From Opisthorchis felineus (lineage: Eukaryota; Platyhelminthes; Trematoda; Opisthorchiida; Opisthorchiidae), in NCBI GenBank assembly GCA_004794785.1, contig SJOL01008500.1, positions 82,139 to 146,138 on the forward strand: a stretch of DNA of 64,000 nucleotides, in the 5' to 3' direction. Both the position numbers and the translations under genes were made by a program. Numbering within the stretch: the first letter of the stretch is position 1; each line of letters starts with the position of its first letter. Positions 30,422-43,746 of this stretch are shown here, piece by piece. A model generated the notes under the pieces. It made no database searches. It saw nothing but the letters and a program-made list of their open reading frames with translations, and had not been told where the DNA came from.

Positions 30422-31099
30422 GTGAGATAATACAGTTTTGCAATAAGCTGTCTTTGTCTGTTTCGAACGTTCATCCGAAAGTTTGTCCTCAAACGAGTGA
30501 TGTATACACTTTTCCGCCTATCTTTATTTTAGGTGGCCGGGGTAGATTGAATGCTGTGCGTGTGGGCAACTGTTCGCAAAATCCTTGCACGCTTTACAAA
30601 AACGAAGACACCCTGATAGAAGTCAATTTTACTACATGTATGTTCCACATCATTTATCAATCCTTGTGCAACGTAATCTGAATTATATCGTATACCAATA
30701 ATGCTCAAGATATTTTGTTCGCAATATCCCTCCTTTCTAGATCGTACTGTTTCGGAAGGGTCTGTGCACACATGTTTCCATAGACATGGTTTACGACCCC
30801 AGTGTCATCGTAATGGCCGGCGTAGTCTATGCACAGGCATTGTGGGTGGCTGTCCGCTTCAATCTAATGTACAGTACACCTACAGATATCCACACAAGTT
30901 CGGATTCACAGTAAGCGTAATCCACTTTGTTTTCCAAATGCCTGTTTTCTTCACACTTTCCTTCGCCCACATGAGTTTTTAAAAAACTTTTTTCGCCTCT
31001 TGCTTTCAGTTTAGTGGGACGGCCAGGTTCGTAGTGCTGGGTGATTTTGGCCGCGAAATTGTTTGTGCACGATTCGGCATTAATTTGATTGAAAGGTAA
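30340..31099 (+). CDS. NPC2: NPC2-like ML-domain sterol-binding secreted protein, four exons
   Basis: This is a predicted secreted or lysosomal ML-domain lipid carrier of the Niemann-Pick C2 type. Exons are 30340-30421, 30533-30637, 30741-30910 and 31010-31099; introns of 99-111 bp keep phase (1, 1, 0). The protein is about 148 residues, the usual NPC2 length. MGREVILLFALILVCVHSS is a signal peptide. Six cysteines at about 27, 41, 46, 93, 100 and 138 match the three-disulphide spacing of the family. GNCSQNPCTL, GGCPLQSNVQYTYRYP and GREIVC fall where NPC2 has its conserved blocks. The start is the ATG at 30340 because the signal peptide begins there. Residues about 72-92 look unlike the family in this frame (see findings). 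A TATA-like tract lies 50 bp upstream. The family is confident; the ligand is inferred from it. Confidence 0.85.
30533..30637 (+). CDS. NPC2-like exon 2
   Basis: The acceptor is TTTATTTTAG and the donor is GTATGT. Two bases complete the glycine codon from exon 1. The peptide GRLNAVRVGNCSQNPCTLYK followed by IEVNFTT has the paired cysteines and the VNFT strand, with a glycosylation sequon, typical of NPC2. Confidence 0.88.
30741..30910 (+). CDS. NPC2-like exon 3
   Basis: The acceptor is CCTTTCTAG and the donor is GTAAGC. The frame set by exon 2 stays open and gives LCTGIVGGCPLQ and VQYTYRYPHKF, the conserved cysteine pair and Y-T-Y strand, in phase with exon 4. The first third (about residues 72-92) is basic and histidine-rich here, whereas the +1 frame there is strand-like. 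Confidence 0.75.
31010..31099 (+). CDS. NPC2-like terminal exon
   Basis: The acceptor is TTGCTTTCAG. Twenty-nine codons are followed by TAA at 31097-31099. GTARFVVLGDFGREIVCARF matches the last two strands of the ML domain, with the final conserved cysteine at about residue 138. Confidence 0.88.
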   Translation, partial: FSGTARFVVLGDFGREIVCARFGINLIER

Positions 31100-33284
31100 C
31101 GAGTCCCATATTGCATCGTATTTTATCCTGATTTGTCGGTTGTTACCACTTTGTATTTCCTGTTTCACTAATATAAACGTTTGTGTCCTTCGCCAAATTT
31201 TTGCTTTTCCCCGGTCTTATTCGCGACGTCTTCCATCGGTGAGACAAAATTATCTATAGTTGTCAAAAGTATACGGCCTAGTTTTAGGAGGCAAATTTCT
31301 CTCAGGTCCATCTCTCCAGTGTGTGTTTTCATGATTTAGCTGACAGTTAGTTCAAATGGGACATCCTGCTTTATGGTACATGCATATGAAGTCAAGTCGA
31401 GAAGAGCCTAATACATCCGGAAGAGGGATTAGCAGAAACTCCATGCAGTTTATCTCACATAAACAAGGCGAATGTGAAGCACAGGGTGCAAAAAAGAAAC
31501 ACGTTGAACATACCATTAATGTCGAAGTCTTTTTTTAAGTGATAGGTCCACTGTCCAAAAACAGGTAGCCAGAATAGGAAGGATAGCGTTCTAATAAGTA
31601 GAAGATTGACTGGGCAGTATCTTGGAACATGAATGGCCGCAGGTTTTCTAAAGAAATCGGCAAACTATTCCTGCTAGAACACTTTCACGGAACCTGTCGC
31701 ATGCATTAAAAATCCTTGGAACAAAAAAATCACCCAGAATGATTCTACCTTTCACTCTGCAAAACTAAACGAGAGAGCAGTGCAGGTATCACGGAAGAAC
31801 ACAAACAGTAAGCCGTTCCACTTAAAATGCATTGGAACTGAAAAGTCAGTCTGGTGCTGGAAAAAACCAAAATGAACACCATGCTCTTAATGCCTTGCAT
31901 CTTAGTACAACATTGGTGTTCTATAACAATTAACCAGCAGCTTAACTTCTGAGCTGGACTCACTAAGCTGAAGACAATCCATTTCGCGTTGTCAAACCTA
32001 CTCTACTACTAGTTCTTGGAATATACAAATGAGGTGACCCATGACTGCGCTGTTTGATTGATTGACTTAGCCAACTGGCTTACAGGCAGGCTACAAAAAC
32101 TGCTGATGTTTTGGAAGTGAAACCTAACGAAATGATTAGCATATCTCTCGTACCATACGACACAATTATGCTAACCCGCTTGTCGAGTTAACTGTACTGC
32201 TGCCCGTAGCACATTCATGCAACTCAACAAATCTTCGTCAACCTTATTTTTTGTGTGGTCGATTATAATGTTGAGCAAAATTTGTCAAAACTTACATTTG
32301 AATGACCGGATCACATTTAAGTCAGTCGGCTGGACAACGTAATTGCAATCTGACCATGATATCAGTGTAGAGAAGTAACGGAATGACAGTTGGAAGCAAA
32401 AGCCATTCCAAAAGATTGGTGGATTGTAGGCGTAGCTTGACTTCATGTGAAAATATCATGATAAATATTGGGGAAAAATTTTGCAAAACATACGTAGTTT
32501 ACCTGTTACTCATGTGTCGCACCCTGTTTACTGGCGAAATACGTACTTAGATTGCTATATGTACAAAGTCCCTACTCTCCAGAAAATTTGCTTCAAAAGT
32601 TTACTTTTTTGTTCACCTAAGTTATACACATAAAGCTAACTTTGGAGAATTTTGGTCATAAAGCGACTAAATGCTATTGCCTTCAATACGCCTTCAATAC
32701 GTTCTTCAATTTGTTGGGCGCTCAAACACCTTGTCTCATAAACATGTTGTTCACCTCAAAGCGGCTACCAATTTGGGTTGAATTCAGCTCCAAATCACTG
32801 CGCGCTATTTAAAAATAATGAGACTCAAGTTTAGACTAATGAAGACTAAAGTCTTGCTGCAAAGGGGTTATGGCGTTAAGGAAAAAAACATTTGGAATGC
32901 GCCTGACCAAATGTTTGAAAATCGCTTCCTCAAAATTAGTGCTGAACAGTAACTCTGTTCTCTCTTTGGAGGGTGCGCATTCCAAACGGACTTCCTACGA
33001 ACTCCAAAGGAAAGCAATGATTCCGGTGAGTGGTTCTGACTGCGTTGTGCGGAGTAAACCACATATGGTGCCAGCCGCTTTGGAGTGTTAAGTCGAATAT
33101 CAATTCGAATGAAACATGAATTTATTCTGCTTTTTGATTGTATTCTAACTCTCGTCTGTTCTTCGGTTACAAAAAATTTCTGTTTGTAGATAGTGAGGAG
33201 ATTTGGTGGCATTAACAGGAGTTTCATATTTCTGAAAAAGAGCAGCACTGCATGTCTTTGTTTTGATTGACCTGCTGTATGCAT
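31100..33284. other. Non-genic stretch after the NPC2-like gene
   Basis: No exon was recognised. The 138-codon ORF at 32868-33284 (-) is among the longest here but has no domain; it may belong to a dispersed repeat, which only a genome search can tell. Confidence 0.35.
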
Positions 33285-33365
33285 TGTACGAATCTATGGT
33301 GGGATTCGAACTCGCAACACTCCGTTCGGTAATTAAGCACCATGCAATTCAGTCACGAGTAGATA
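33285..33365 (-). repeat. tRNA-like SINE fragment
   Basis: The - strand holds GCGAGTTCGAATCCCACC, a near-perfect pol III box B, preceded by a tRNA-sized but degraded head (TGCATGGTGCTTAATTACCG). It is probably a SINE relic: it cannot fold as a full cloverleaf by eye. Confidence 0.4.
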
Positions 33366-36300
33366 ATCTTAACTTAGCTTTTCGGCATATTTTGGCTCCG
33401 TTTTCAGAATGAATATTTCTGTGTCAGCAAACCCCAATAAAATGGGGCGTCAAACAAAAAAAACACTGAATTATGTGTGAAGAAATCAGTAAATTGGTTT
33501 ACCACTGTTATCTGTTACTTATTATTTAGAATGTAGGTTAGAGTTAAACAGTAAACAAACCATCGTTGTTGAGAAGCATGGACATCGTTATCAACTTTGT
33601 ATTCTGACACTTGTCCAGTAAATTTGTGCTATCAGCGAGGGTTGCCGTAAGCATGTCCTTTCTTTTTCGGAAGTGAAGTGGGCATTTCCGAACCCAGGAA
33701 AAATCTTCCGTAGGATTATGAAGGAAGGCCGTCTTCTCACGCGAGTACACAGAATTAATTCACTCTAGCTAAACTGCCTCCTCAAAGAGTTTTCCCTGTC
33801 TGGGAATAGTACGTACACCGTTTTATAGGTGTAGACATCGGAACCATTTTGTTAGGCTACGTAGTGGGTCTACCGATTAATTTATTGATGATTTTCCCAC
33901 CAGGTTCTGACACTGGCCAGTATGCTGAGATTGATGACACCGAATAAGCGGACAGTTTTCTGTACTTCACTCAAGTTGTGTGTACGACATTGGGTTGACT
34001 CAATTCATTGGAGCTACTGCTATCTACGATTAGTCTTGCTGCAGCGGGTAAGACAGCCAATGAGAAAATAGGATTTCAGCTCTCCCCCGTGAGTAGCAGT
34101 TACCTCATCATGCAAGCATACCTACCTTTGTAACTTTCAAAGAACATCGAATGTATCCGGACGGACGTAATATGCCGGGCATTCATTACGAAGACTATTC
34201 CCTAAATGTACAGTAAGCTGAGTTTGGCTGGATGTTTCACTCGAGTTTAGGCACTGAGTGATGTGAAGCCCACTCTTCATGATTACCATGTAAATCTTTG
34301 GCACAGCAAACTTTTTCATTCTAGGCAGGCAAGGCACACCTGCCAGTTTGTCACTTCACTAGTTTGTAAGTTGATACCTGTGTGGTATCGATCAGCGTTT
34401 TACAGCTCGACTGATTCCTCACATAAGGCATTCAGTGTTGCATTGAGACAACCATAAATGTGAATTGATTGGCTCTGCAAGTCAGCCTTTTTGTGGGTTT
34501 TTACACTGCCATGACTAGGTTCTTTTCCACTGGAGAACATAGAGCACAGTGCACTGTAGAGGCTGAAATCTCGATTTCTGAAGCAGGTATGTCCGGTCAG
34601 TTGTCGGTCTGAATTTCGTTGATTAGACTTTGACGTTATAAGTAAGTACTTACCATCTGGAACATTGTCGCTCTTCCGTGATCATGCTATTTATATGATG
34701 GTCCTTGACTTGAGATACGTCCCAGCAATGGAGGTTGGGGACAGTCTCTTACAAGACAGCCTAGGAATCCTACAACTCTGTCTTTACACAAATTGTCATA
34801 TTTTCTGCAGGCTCCTGATTCCTTTTAATCGATATTTTGTCCCTTCTGAACGTAATGTTACCGGTCCAAGTGCGGTTTGCTACTGGATTGTCCAATCGAG
34901 GTAGTATTAGGTCATTCAGGGGAACCTTCCTCCTATGAAAAAGCCCTCATCCTGACGATTTTTCACTATTTGTATGTCTCTTACAATAAACTGTTTTTTA
35001 AAATTTCCGTACCCACGGAATTACCATCCAACTTGGTACGTCAGACTTAAAGAAGAGGTTCCGTTGGAAAACGTATCCTTGGTTTGAGACTTGAAACTAT
35101 TTGAGACCATCCGTTCGTCTAAATCACCGTTTTCATCCGCATTTTGGTGTTGAGCTGAGGAAAAATTAATAGACAAAACTGCGTCAGAGTGCGTGCAACC
35201 TGAAATTTACGAATTAATAAAGAGTGCCTGGGTTTTTGGTTAACTTATTGATCAACGGATCAGACAAGACAACACAGACAAGACAAACACATTTGGTTCG
35301 ACTGAACAAATGTACTAGCTAAATATATCTGAGTGATTCCAGTGGTACGTGAGGTGAGGACTGGGTGGTTAATCAACATATGACAGAAGTGCTTGTAGGA
35401 AAGTTTGAATAGCTCTTGGAGGCACTGGATCCTTGTTTCAAAAAGATGTTTTTTCTATTCACAGTACTTTGTTTCCACTTTTTAAACCGTCAAGAGTGCA
35501 AATGGAAACCCATTTCTTGCTTATGGGTCTGTATGGTAGCCTGAAGAGACATTGCTCTTCACAGTTCAAACATTGCTCCCGACATTTCTTTGTCATGTGA
35601 ACTATCGATGTGCCATCTCTGGTCTAACCGACCGTGTTTATTTCTTGCGGGAGATTGCCTGTGTCTGTACACCCATTATGCAGTCTATCGAGGTGAATCG
35701 GATGATGAACATATACATGAAACATAAGATGGTAAGATCAACGGTCGGTTGGCATTTTTATAAGCTATACGAACATTGATTGCTGAGTGATCGCATGAGC
35801 TAACCACAAGGGGGCAATCAAAAGTAAGTTCTCCAAAAGTATACCACTTCCGACTTCGAGAATTTCGTGGGTGACAAGTCTAGTCTGAATTCGTAATCTA
35901 GCAGTTTGTAGTTTTCAGTGCTTGTGTAGTTGCTTGAATCCTCAAGGTCGTCAAAGAGGAAAAACCGCTGTATGTAATCGGTCCATTTTTCTTCAGCACG
36001 TGAGAACCAAAAACGGAAGTAGTTAACTATATTTTTAATGCGGACGACTGTGTACAAGCCTTCAAGTGTCTTCAATAAACCCCCAGTCATATATTGCTAA
36101 ACGCGGGTTCTTGTAAAAAATTGCGCGCATAGGCTTATGATAAACCAGTTTTCTCAGTCGCAAAGCCACTCTCCGAAATCATTGCCGGTACCGAAATATT
36201 CCTTGATGCTGTGTCCTGTCTAAGTTAATGCACGTATGCGTGGTAGTCAAGGCGGCACAGAAAGCATTACAGCACTACGCGATACTTTTTCCCTTGCTCT

Positions 36301-39300
36301 ATGTTCATCCCCAAAATATCTTCATTTTGCCGCAAAGTCAGGCGGGTGCATCTGTTGTTTCGTATCCCTAAACCTCTACAAAGTGACCATCGCTGTTCGG
36401 TACACTCTGAGTCATAGCACGATGACAGCGTCATCAGAGCGCTGTAACCAAAACCTAGTGATCGTACGCTTTAAATCCGGCATCCCTATGTGCCAGGTAC
36501 CTTAATGGGTTAAGAAGGGTTTCACCAAAATTGAAAACAACAAAATTTGGGCGGACACCTCTTCTTGACAGATATGATAACGAGAAATAACTTTGAACTT
36601 CGCGTAAAAAACAAATTAGAATGGTAACGCCTGGTGAGAGGTAGATGTGCACAGCTCGGATACGTCAAAAAAAGGTGCAACATTTTGTCGCTGCAAAGAG
36701 TGCCCAGCAAATACCTCTCATCCTGTTATTGCGACAACTAACCTTATCTCAAGTCGCCGGAGTAGACCGGAAAATATGAAAAAAACCCTATAATAGCCTC
36801 ACGCCCAACAACGATCATTTGATCAATTTCGTTCACTAGTTTAGCTACGTAAACACTTTAAGTAGTTCATACTTAATTCCCCCAATTTCGATATCAGCAT
36901 CATTACTTTCGAAACTGTGTCGAAACACGAGGAATTGTTATTTTCACGACGTCCCAAGGTATGGCTTAGGCGATTTTAACCTGTTTTTCAGTCACCCACT
37001 GACGAAGTGCACACACTGGCTTGTTCTACAGATGTTAATCGCTCCTCTTTACCCGGAGAACGTGGCATATTATCCAGTGAGCTGGCACATCCCGGATGGT
37101 TGACAGGTCGTTAATCGAAGGTAGCGTTAACTGCTAATCTTTAGAAAAAAACAAAAAGCAAAAGTCGATTACCCTGGGGGAACTTGCTGAAATGAGCGTC
37201 TTTAAAGGGAGAGTACTATATTGTCTGTTAGCTTCATATATGTGCATTGACTTCAGCAGTCTAGGAAAATTTGGCAGCTTTTCCGGACGGACGAACTCAC
37301 GTCTCCTGTAACGCAAAACTATTTAGCCCAGGACCACCGTTTAACGATGGACGGAGTGACTTCGCGTATCATGTTCTATTCCTTACGTTGATGAACAATC
37401 CATTTCATTCGTAGTTTACCAGCTTTCGCCATAGCTTGATCCCTAATTTGCAGCAACGAATATTTTGACAGTCACTAATGACAGTGTAATCGAATGACTG
37501 GACTTGAAATTCCATCCTTTGAGAAAAATGGTTGCATGTTGTGACAAAGCCAGAATTGAGTGATAGAAGAGAAACCCATTATTGTGCGCTTAACGTTTAC
37601 TGCCTGCAAGATGCAGCTGTTAACATGAGTAAATATCCTCTGACAAGTGAGCAAATACCACCCAACCGAATACCCATTACGACAACGAAAAGATGCGCCG
37701 ACCAATGAAGCAAAAATACAGGGTCAACTGATTTGCATACGTGTGTCTATCAATTTAGATTAAACTATATACCTTCATAGCACGCTGCTGTGTTGCAGTG
37801 GTTTCGGTGGAAAACACACTGTTCCCGTCAGGGACTCCAGGATCAAACTGCTTGCAGATGCTTCATCCGAAAAAAGATTTACCTAAACTTCTAACTCCCT
37901 GAACGACTATTCTCAATACACTATAGTCTGCAACTTTCACATTTTGAGGGAAGCTTATGCTACATTGTCCGTATTGTGGACTTGACTGTTATATTATCCA
38001 CTGGTTTTGGAAAAGTTCATCTGAGAAAACTAGCATTTCAGCAGACTGATGAGAGCCAGCTAATTTGTTGCAATAACCTAGATAAGCTGTTTGGATTTCA
38101 ACGTCATTCAAACATTAGCATACTTTCTTAGCTGAATAGTGATATCAGCTTCACGCATTCTCAATATTGGCTGAGAATCTACAAGCAATTCTTGGATTCT
38201 GCATTTATTGGTTTTCATATTTTGAATTTGTTTTGGCGTGATAATGCAGGTGTCAGAGCATCGAAAAACCGAAGATATTTTATATAGGTGACACCGTACC
38301 TTTTTCATTTCAAAGACTTAATTCTACTGCAATAAAGCCAGCTTTAGTTTCGAGATGAAATTGTGGCTTTATAAGGGACGGAACCTCGCGTTCACAGAAC
38401 AGCGCACACCCCATTGGGGAATTTGGGTGGTGCATTCAATTATCGGGACATTATCGGGACATGAATTGCAGAGGCATCTTCCGTACGCACTTCAATGTAT
38501 AGATGACTGCCCTCGCCAATTTCAAGTTGGTTTGTGTACGCGTACGTGTATACGTTCGTGCTGTTTGTGTTTTTTGTGTTGGGTGCAAACCAACACAGAC
38601 CAAAATATCTTAAAGCAGAGACGCTTCCGTGTGCTAGGCCTGTGATGGTGCTAGCAGTGATCTTCAGTGACGAGCATATTACGAAGCGGAATCAAGTCGA
38701 AAGCCATGTGGGAAAAATCTGGGTTCTGTTCATTAGTAACGCAGACCCCAGTCTACCTGGAGCATACACAATTGGGTTCAGCTGCCAGAGTGTTCCCATT
38801 GTGTCCGCAAAATGCCGTTCTAACGACCTTGATATTATGGAGTGTTAAGCATGCAACGCTGTTAGAAATGGTCCTCTGTGAGTGTCGTTTTGAAGACCAA
38901 ACTGATTATGGCTTGCACAAGTTGGTCATACTTGTGTGGGTCTTATGAGTGGAGCCAGGCCACCTTCCCATTCACTAAGGGTCTCAAATGTACAGTTGTT
39001 TCCGCTTGATTTGATAATTATGGACCACCAGTTGAGCTTTCTGAGAGACTTGAAACTGTCTTTCCCGTTCGTCATCCGGTCTCAGTCCCTCAGATTTACA
39101 CTGAGTACATGACGTTCAGATGAATGCAGATGTAACTCAGCATAAACGCCGCGTGGCTTTACCCACTGCTTGCTGTAATACATTGGCGCAGTTCGATGTG
39201 ACGGACAAATCCGGAAAGTGATTCAAGCTGACCGGTCGTAACTAGGGCACCATTACAGCCCCGGTACGAACCGCATGGAGGATAGAGAAACACGCGTGAT

Positions 39301-41600
39301 TCTCGACGGTAGACGTCGTGTGACTTGAGTATGTGAGTCTAACGGTCCAGTCTGCCGAAGCTGAACCGATAGGAAGAAGTACTGGATAAATGTGCCAGTG
39401 ACTGGACAACAGAGGCGAAGCCGAAGTAGAAGAATCGTTTGGTTTGGCAGCCTATTCGGTTGCAAACAGGAGCGGGGACGCCAAATACTTGACTTGTCCG
39501 GGCTCAGGCATAAGGTTCTGTATTTAAGCTTTTCGTTGAGAGATTTAACCTGTACAGCGTTTTGTTTTAACATAATTTCTGAAACATTTAGATGCATTTT
39601 TGTATCTTCTCAAACTATTCAGAACTCTCTGCTAGTCCGCCAAGCTCAGCTTTGTGCGGAAGTTGAATTACGAAGACCAGATGCGCGTAGCGTCATAAAG
39701 GCCAGTAGCCCTTGAAATTCCCCCTCTTACTCCACTTGAGCAACTTGCGCGCTACTGCTAACTGTAGCCTCCTTTGTCTACTTGCAGAAGTAGCGACTGA
39801 AAAATGAAGACGGCTTCTGAATATCGAGAACTTTCCTCACAATAAATGCTTGCGAGGGTTGAACCCTGCTTGCTGATGTGTGGGTGTGTACCAAGCCCAT
39901 ACTTCCGACCGCTCCCCATGTCCCTGTGTTCCAGTAATCAACCGCCTTACCGTGTCTTTGTGCTTCACTTTTGGTGGTTAAAGGAGACTGCTAACCTATT
40001 GTAATGTTCATTGACACATCGTGTTCTCCTGTTCAGCCCCATCGGAACATACATGAAGTGAATCACCTACGAGTAGACATACAACAACAACGATGATGGG
40101 GATGTGTGAAATACAAATGGTGCTAAATGCTTTTAAAAAAGGTGCCCATTATGTGTTCCGTTTCGAGTGACACACGACTGTAATTTAGCGCAGACAACTA
40201 CGAAGTTCAAGGTAACTTTAGACTTAATTTTCCTCGTCGATGAATGAGTGTTCCTTAGACAAGCGTGGATGTCCTTCTGCTTAGACAGATGAACAAAATA
40301 CTGAACACTCCGAGTGATCATGTGCTGGCATCCATTCTGTTCACTGACTTGCTTGAGCTTAAGCCACCCTTTCAAACGAAATGTGGATATTCGTCACAAC
40401 CGGCATAGACAACGACTGAGTTGCATGGTATGACAGAGTATGTTCTCGTTAAAAGAGGCACAGTTTGAACTTCACATCCCAGGGTCCTCGTCATCAGCAT
40501 CACATGGAACAAGCAGAATTGGCTTCCGAAACGATGAAGCTGTGGTCATTTTAGGGCTCAAGAGGAATCGAATAACAAAGATAACAGTGACTGGGTTTGG
40601 TTTGAGAGTATGACCACGTAGCTGATGGAACATTACATGAAGAAAAGAATGACTAGAAACAGTATATGCAGATGTATTCGTATTTCGACATCGCAGGGAC
40701 CATCTGAATGTTCGAGCACCACTGTTTAACATCTTTTTGACAGCTCACTATATGTTTCACCTTTCTTGAGACTCATCAGATAGGACTAGACTGAAATATA
40801 CATCAACCCTACTTTATAAGTGAAATTCATATTGTAAACTTAATTGGACGAAAGCCATACCTCTCGTTTATAATATTTTCTTCTAATGAACGTGCTGCAT
40901 AAATTTTGTCTCGTATTCCGGGTGGAGCGAGACTCAAACTATCGGGTGAGGCTGTACATTCGGTCGATTAATATCACAAATAAGTGAGTCATCCGGGATT
41001 CATTTGGATGTTCCGTTAATGCCCACATATTTCGCTAATCGGTGCATGATTCCGCTTATGTGCACACTGACGGTCGGTCGTGACGTAAACATATAAACGT
41101 CTAAACTTGTCAGGTGATCCTCAAATAAGGTGAAATCGACGGTGGACTGTAGATGAGTTTTATCAAAATAAAAAGGTTTTAAAAGACCTCAAACTTAACC
41201 CCAAAGGCTCTTCAAGATAATCCTTACGTGGTTTAACTGGATTCTGAAAGCTTAATTTAAAAAGGATAAAGTGAACATAATCATTTCACTTTATTCAGCC
41301 AGGGGAAAACAGTCTAGCAACTATCAGATCCGAGAACCCACAAGACTCCACGGTCTTTTTGGTCTTGTTTTTTCTAAGCCTATTTCAGTAAGATTTTGGC
41401 TTAATGCACCACCCTTAAGAAGAAGGAAACTGTCCTCACATTACACTTATTTGAAAATTACATTGGTGTTAACGCGAGACCTCAATGAATCAGTTACGTT
41501 ATTCTCGTTAGTGAAAATGTCACTTCCAAATCAGTGTATTTCGTCGATTAAGTAAAATTTGGTGTTCAAGTAAAACATAAGGTTTTCATAGACTCGAAAA
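33366..41600. other. Long non-genic stretch
   Basis: About 8 kb with no recognisable exon or coding element. A triplet-rich ACAACAACAACGATGATGG near 40081 could be a retroelement tail. A weak hammerhead-like motif lies at 40754-40779 (-). Confidence 0.4.
40754..40779 (-). ncRNA. Hammerhead-like motif with blocked cleavage site
   Basis: The - strand has CTGATGA, GTCTC, an AAGA loop, a partly paired arm and GAAAC. The base at the cleavage position is G, which hammerheads do not tolerate. If it is a relic, it is inactive. Confidence 0.22.
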
Positions 41601-41661
41601 CTACTAGTTTCTGATGAGCCTAATGAAGGACGAAATCGGTAGCGAACTCTCGAAGCAGTAG
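41601..41661 (+). ncRNA. Hammerhead-like motif, candidate
   Basis: CTGATGA is at 41611-41617, a short stem II is GCCT/GGAC with one mismatch, GAAA is at 41632-41635 and GTA is at 41639-41641. AGTT (41606-41609) pairs with AACT (41645-41648), and CTACT (41601-41605) with AGTAG (41657-41661). The arrangement is plausible for a diverged hammerhead. Confidence 0.4.
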
Positions 41662-43687
41662 ATTTTGTCATGACCGCTCCCAACAACGTGCAAACGCGTG
41701 TTTGGCTACTGTATGAAAATGAGTAACATAAACTTAATCGAACAATGTTCCACCGGTGCCCACTCGCCAGGTTAGGTGATAGATGGTTTCCCGTGATGCT
41801 TCGGCAGAAGTCACCGGGTATATGCAGCCCACATTCGAAGCCCATAATTTTGTGGCCAAAGAGCAGCCTTTCCTCGAGACTTGTGAGATCCGTGTGGCTC
41901 AAGATCTTATAGAACCAGTGAAGCTATCAGAATATACGCAGTTTGTATTCAGTAGGTACCTGGCAGTAGGCACAGACGGATGAGAGAAGTAGCTACAGTA
42001 TTGACAACTGGTTGATCAACAATGGCGCAATCGGTAGGAGCATAAGAAGGAGCAATGGCGCAACAAGGTTTTAGATACGCGAAGTCGGTAGGCAGTGTGC
42101 GGGGGTAAAAAGTGGAATGCAGTCAGTACCTTTGCGAGACATTTTCGAATCAAAGCAAAACGGAAACTACCTGTAGCCTTTAACTGAGTGTAAAAAGCAG
42201 CATGTCATACAGCTCAATATCAAAGTGCGCGCTTAGGCCCCTCTTAAAACAAGATCCCAAGAAACAATCAGTTAAGATACAAAAGTAGGGTGTTTGTCTG
42301 CCAGCCGAGGGGTAAGAGTTCGACCAACGGAGCCTACTTTTCCGTTAGGTTAGGCTGAGCTTTGCATACCCAGTCTGATGTCATTTAATCTGGTGTGGAG
42401 CGTCAACTAATCGTTTGGTCGAGTTGACCGCTGGCTCTCAACCAGTCTTGTCCAATTCCTTCCCAAGAAAAGGTACTGAAAATTATATCTTCACTGGAAA
42501 ACTGAAGACGTGACCGAGAGGAAAGGACACCTGTGGTATTGTAGCCTAGTACAGAAGTCGTTTAGAAAACGATAGCGTGCAGTCAATGATAGTGATTGGT
42601 TTTAGCTCATCTTTTTAGACAGAACGATAGATCAGACAATAAGAAGGTCGTTTTAGTTTGAAATCTGTTTTGCTGGTTTGGTTTCGTTTTCAGTAGGGGC
42701 AATGACAACAGTCAAGTAGATACGCCTTCACAGACACAAAGAACCCGTACTGAACTGTTCTGCAATTCCACCGGTTCTTCTAAGCGCTCTTATCCTCTTC
42801 GAACGTCTGGAGAAAGAACTGATGAAATGCTGGAAAAATTTTATAAGATGATCAAGTTTATTCTACCTGTTCAACATATTAGGAAGTAGGGGTCCGCTGG
42901 TATGCAGCTGCTCAACAATATCCGTTATTAGTGAACCGAAGAGAGAACAGATCTCCTTCCATGTTTATTCATTCTCTGTTCTTTACCCACGTGGTGACTG
43001 GCCTATTTTAGGATGGTGATTTCATCTGTCAATAGGTTCGTTATCGGTCCTTCCAAAGACCGACTACACATTAGCTGTCTGCAGATGCCCCAATAAATAA
43101 ACCTTATAAACTTAAGGGGACTGCGTGCAGTTCTGATAGTAGACTGGTGTATCTACTCACAAAGCCAGAGGAAAAAAGACCTGAGAGACGAAACCTCGCA
43201 GTTTAGCTCACTCTGTTAGACCAACATACCCACGCATACGCATACGCACATATCGTATTTCTGCTCAGCTGATGATCGGCAGTGAAAACCGACCCTATTG
43301 TATCTACTTGAAAACGCCGGTCTGAAACAGGGCTGATTGGTGTTTCGTGTTCACAATTTGCAATCAGACTTCAACATTTTATCAGCTTGTTTGTAATTCG
43401 GGCCTATTCGCCTACAATTTCACGAAACACGGGGTGATATAAGGCGGAACTGGTGTGTTCCGTCAAGAAGGCATGTTCTCCTCGTGGAACCTAGTTTATT
43501 GTCCTTTGAGCAGCCTCAGTGGCTACCTGTGAATCTTATGATGATAAAGCTGATAAAGCTATGGAGACCTTAGAAACTGTCTTTAGATACAGGTTGTTTC
43601 CTATTACATACGGGTAAGGGTAGCAATGGTTACTGTGGGATTCATCTCACCAGTTTGCATCATAAACAATCACTAACCCCAAGAAGT

Positions 43688-43746
43688 GAGAAACCGGTCG
43701 TAGGCTGTCGAGAGGGTTTCGGCAACCTTATGAGTAGTGTGTTACG
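43688..43746 (+). repeat. Dispersed repeat family, direct copy
   Basis: AGAAACCGGTCGTAGGCTGT, then GGCAACCTTATGAGTAGTGT and GTTACG, matches copies at 11739-11790 (+) and 4050-4135 (-). A shorter piece is at 50672-50715 (+). Confidence 0.5.

Noticed and set aside
32868..33284. 138-codon - strand ORF as a protein-coding gene
   Set aside because: It has no domain, no splice context and a composition typical of repeats. It may be part of an unclassified dispersed repeat.
43260..43310. CTGATGATCGGCAGTGAAAACCG as a hammerhead
   Set aside because: The sequence between the boxes does not pair as stem II and no cleavage site follows.
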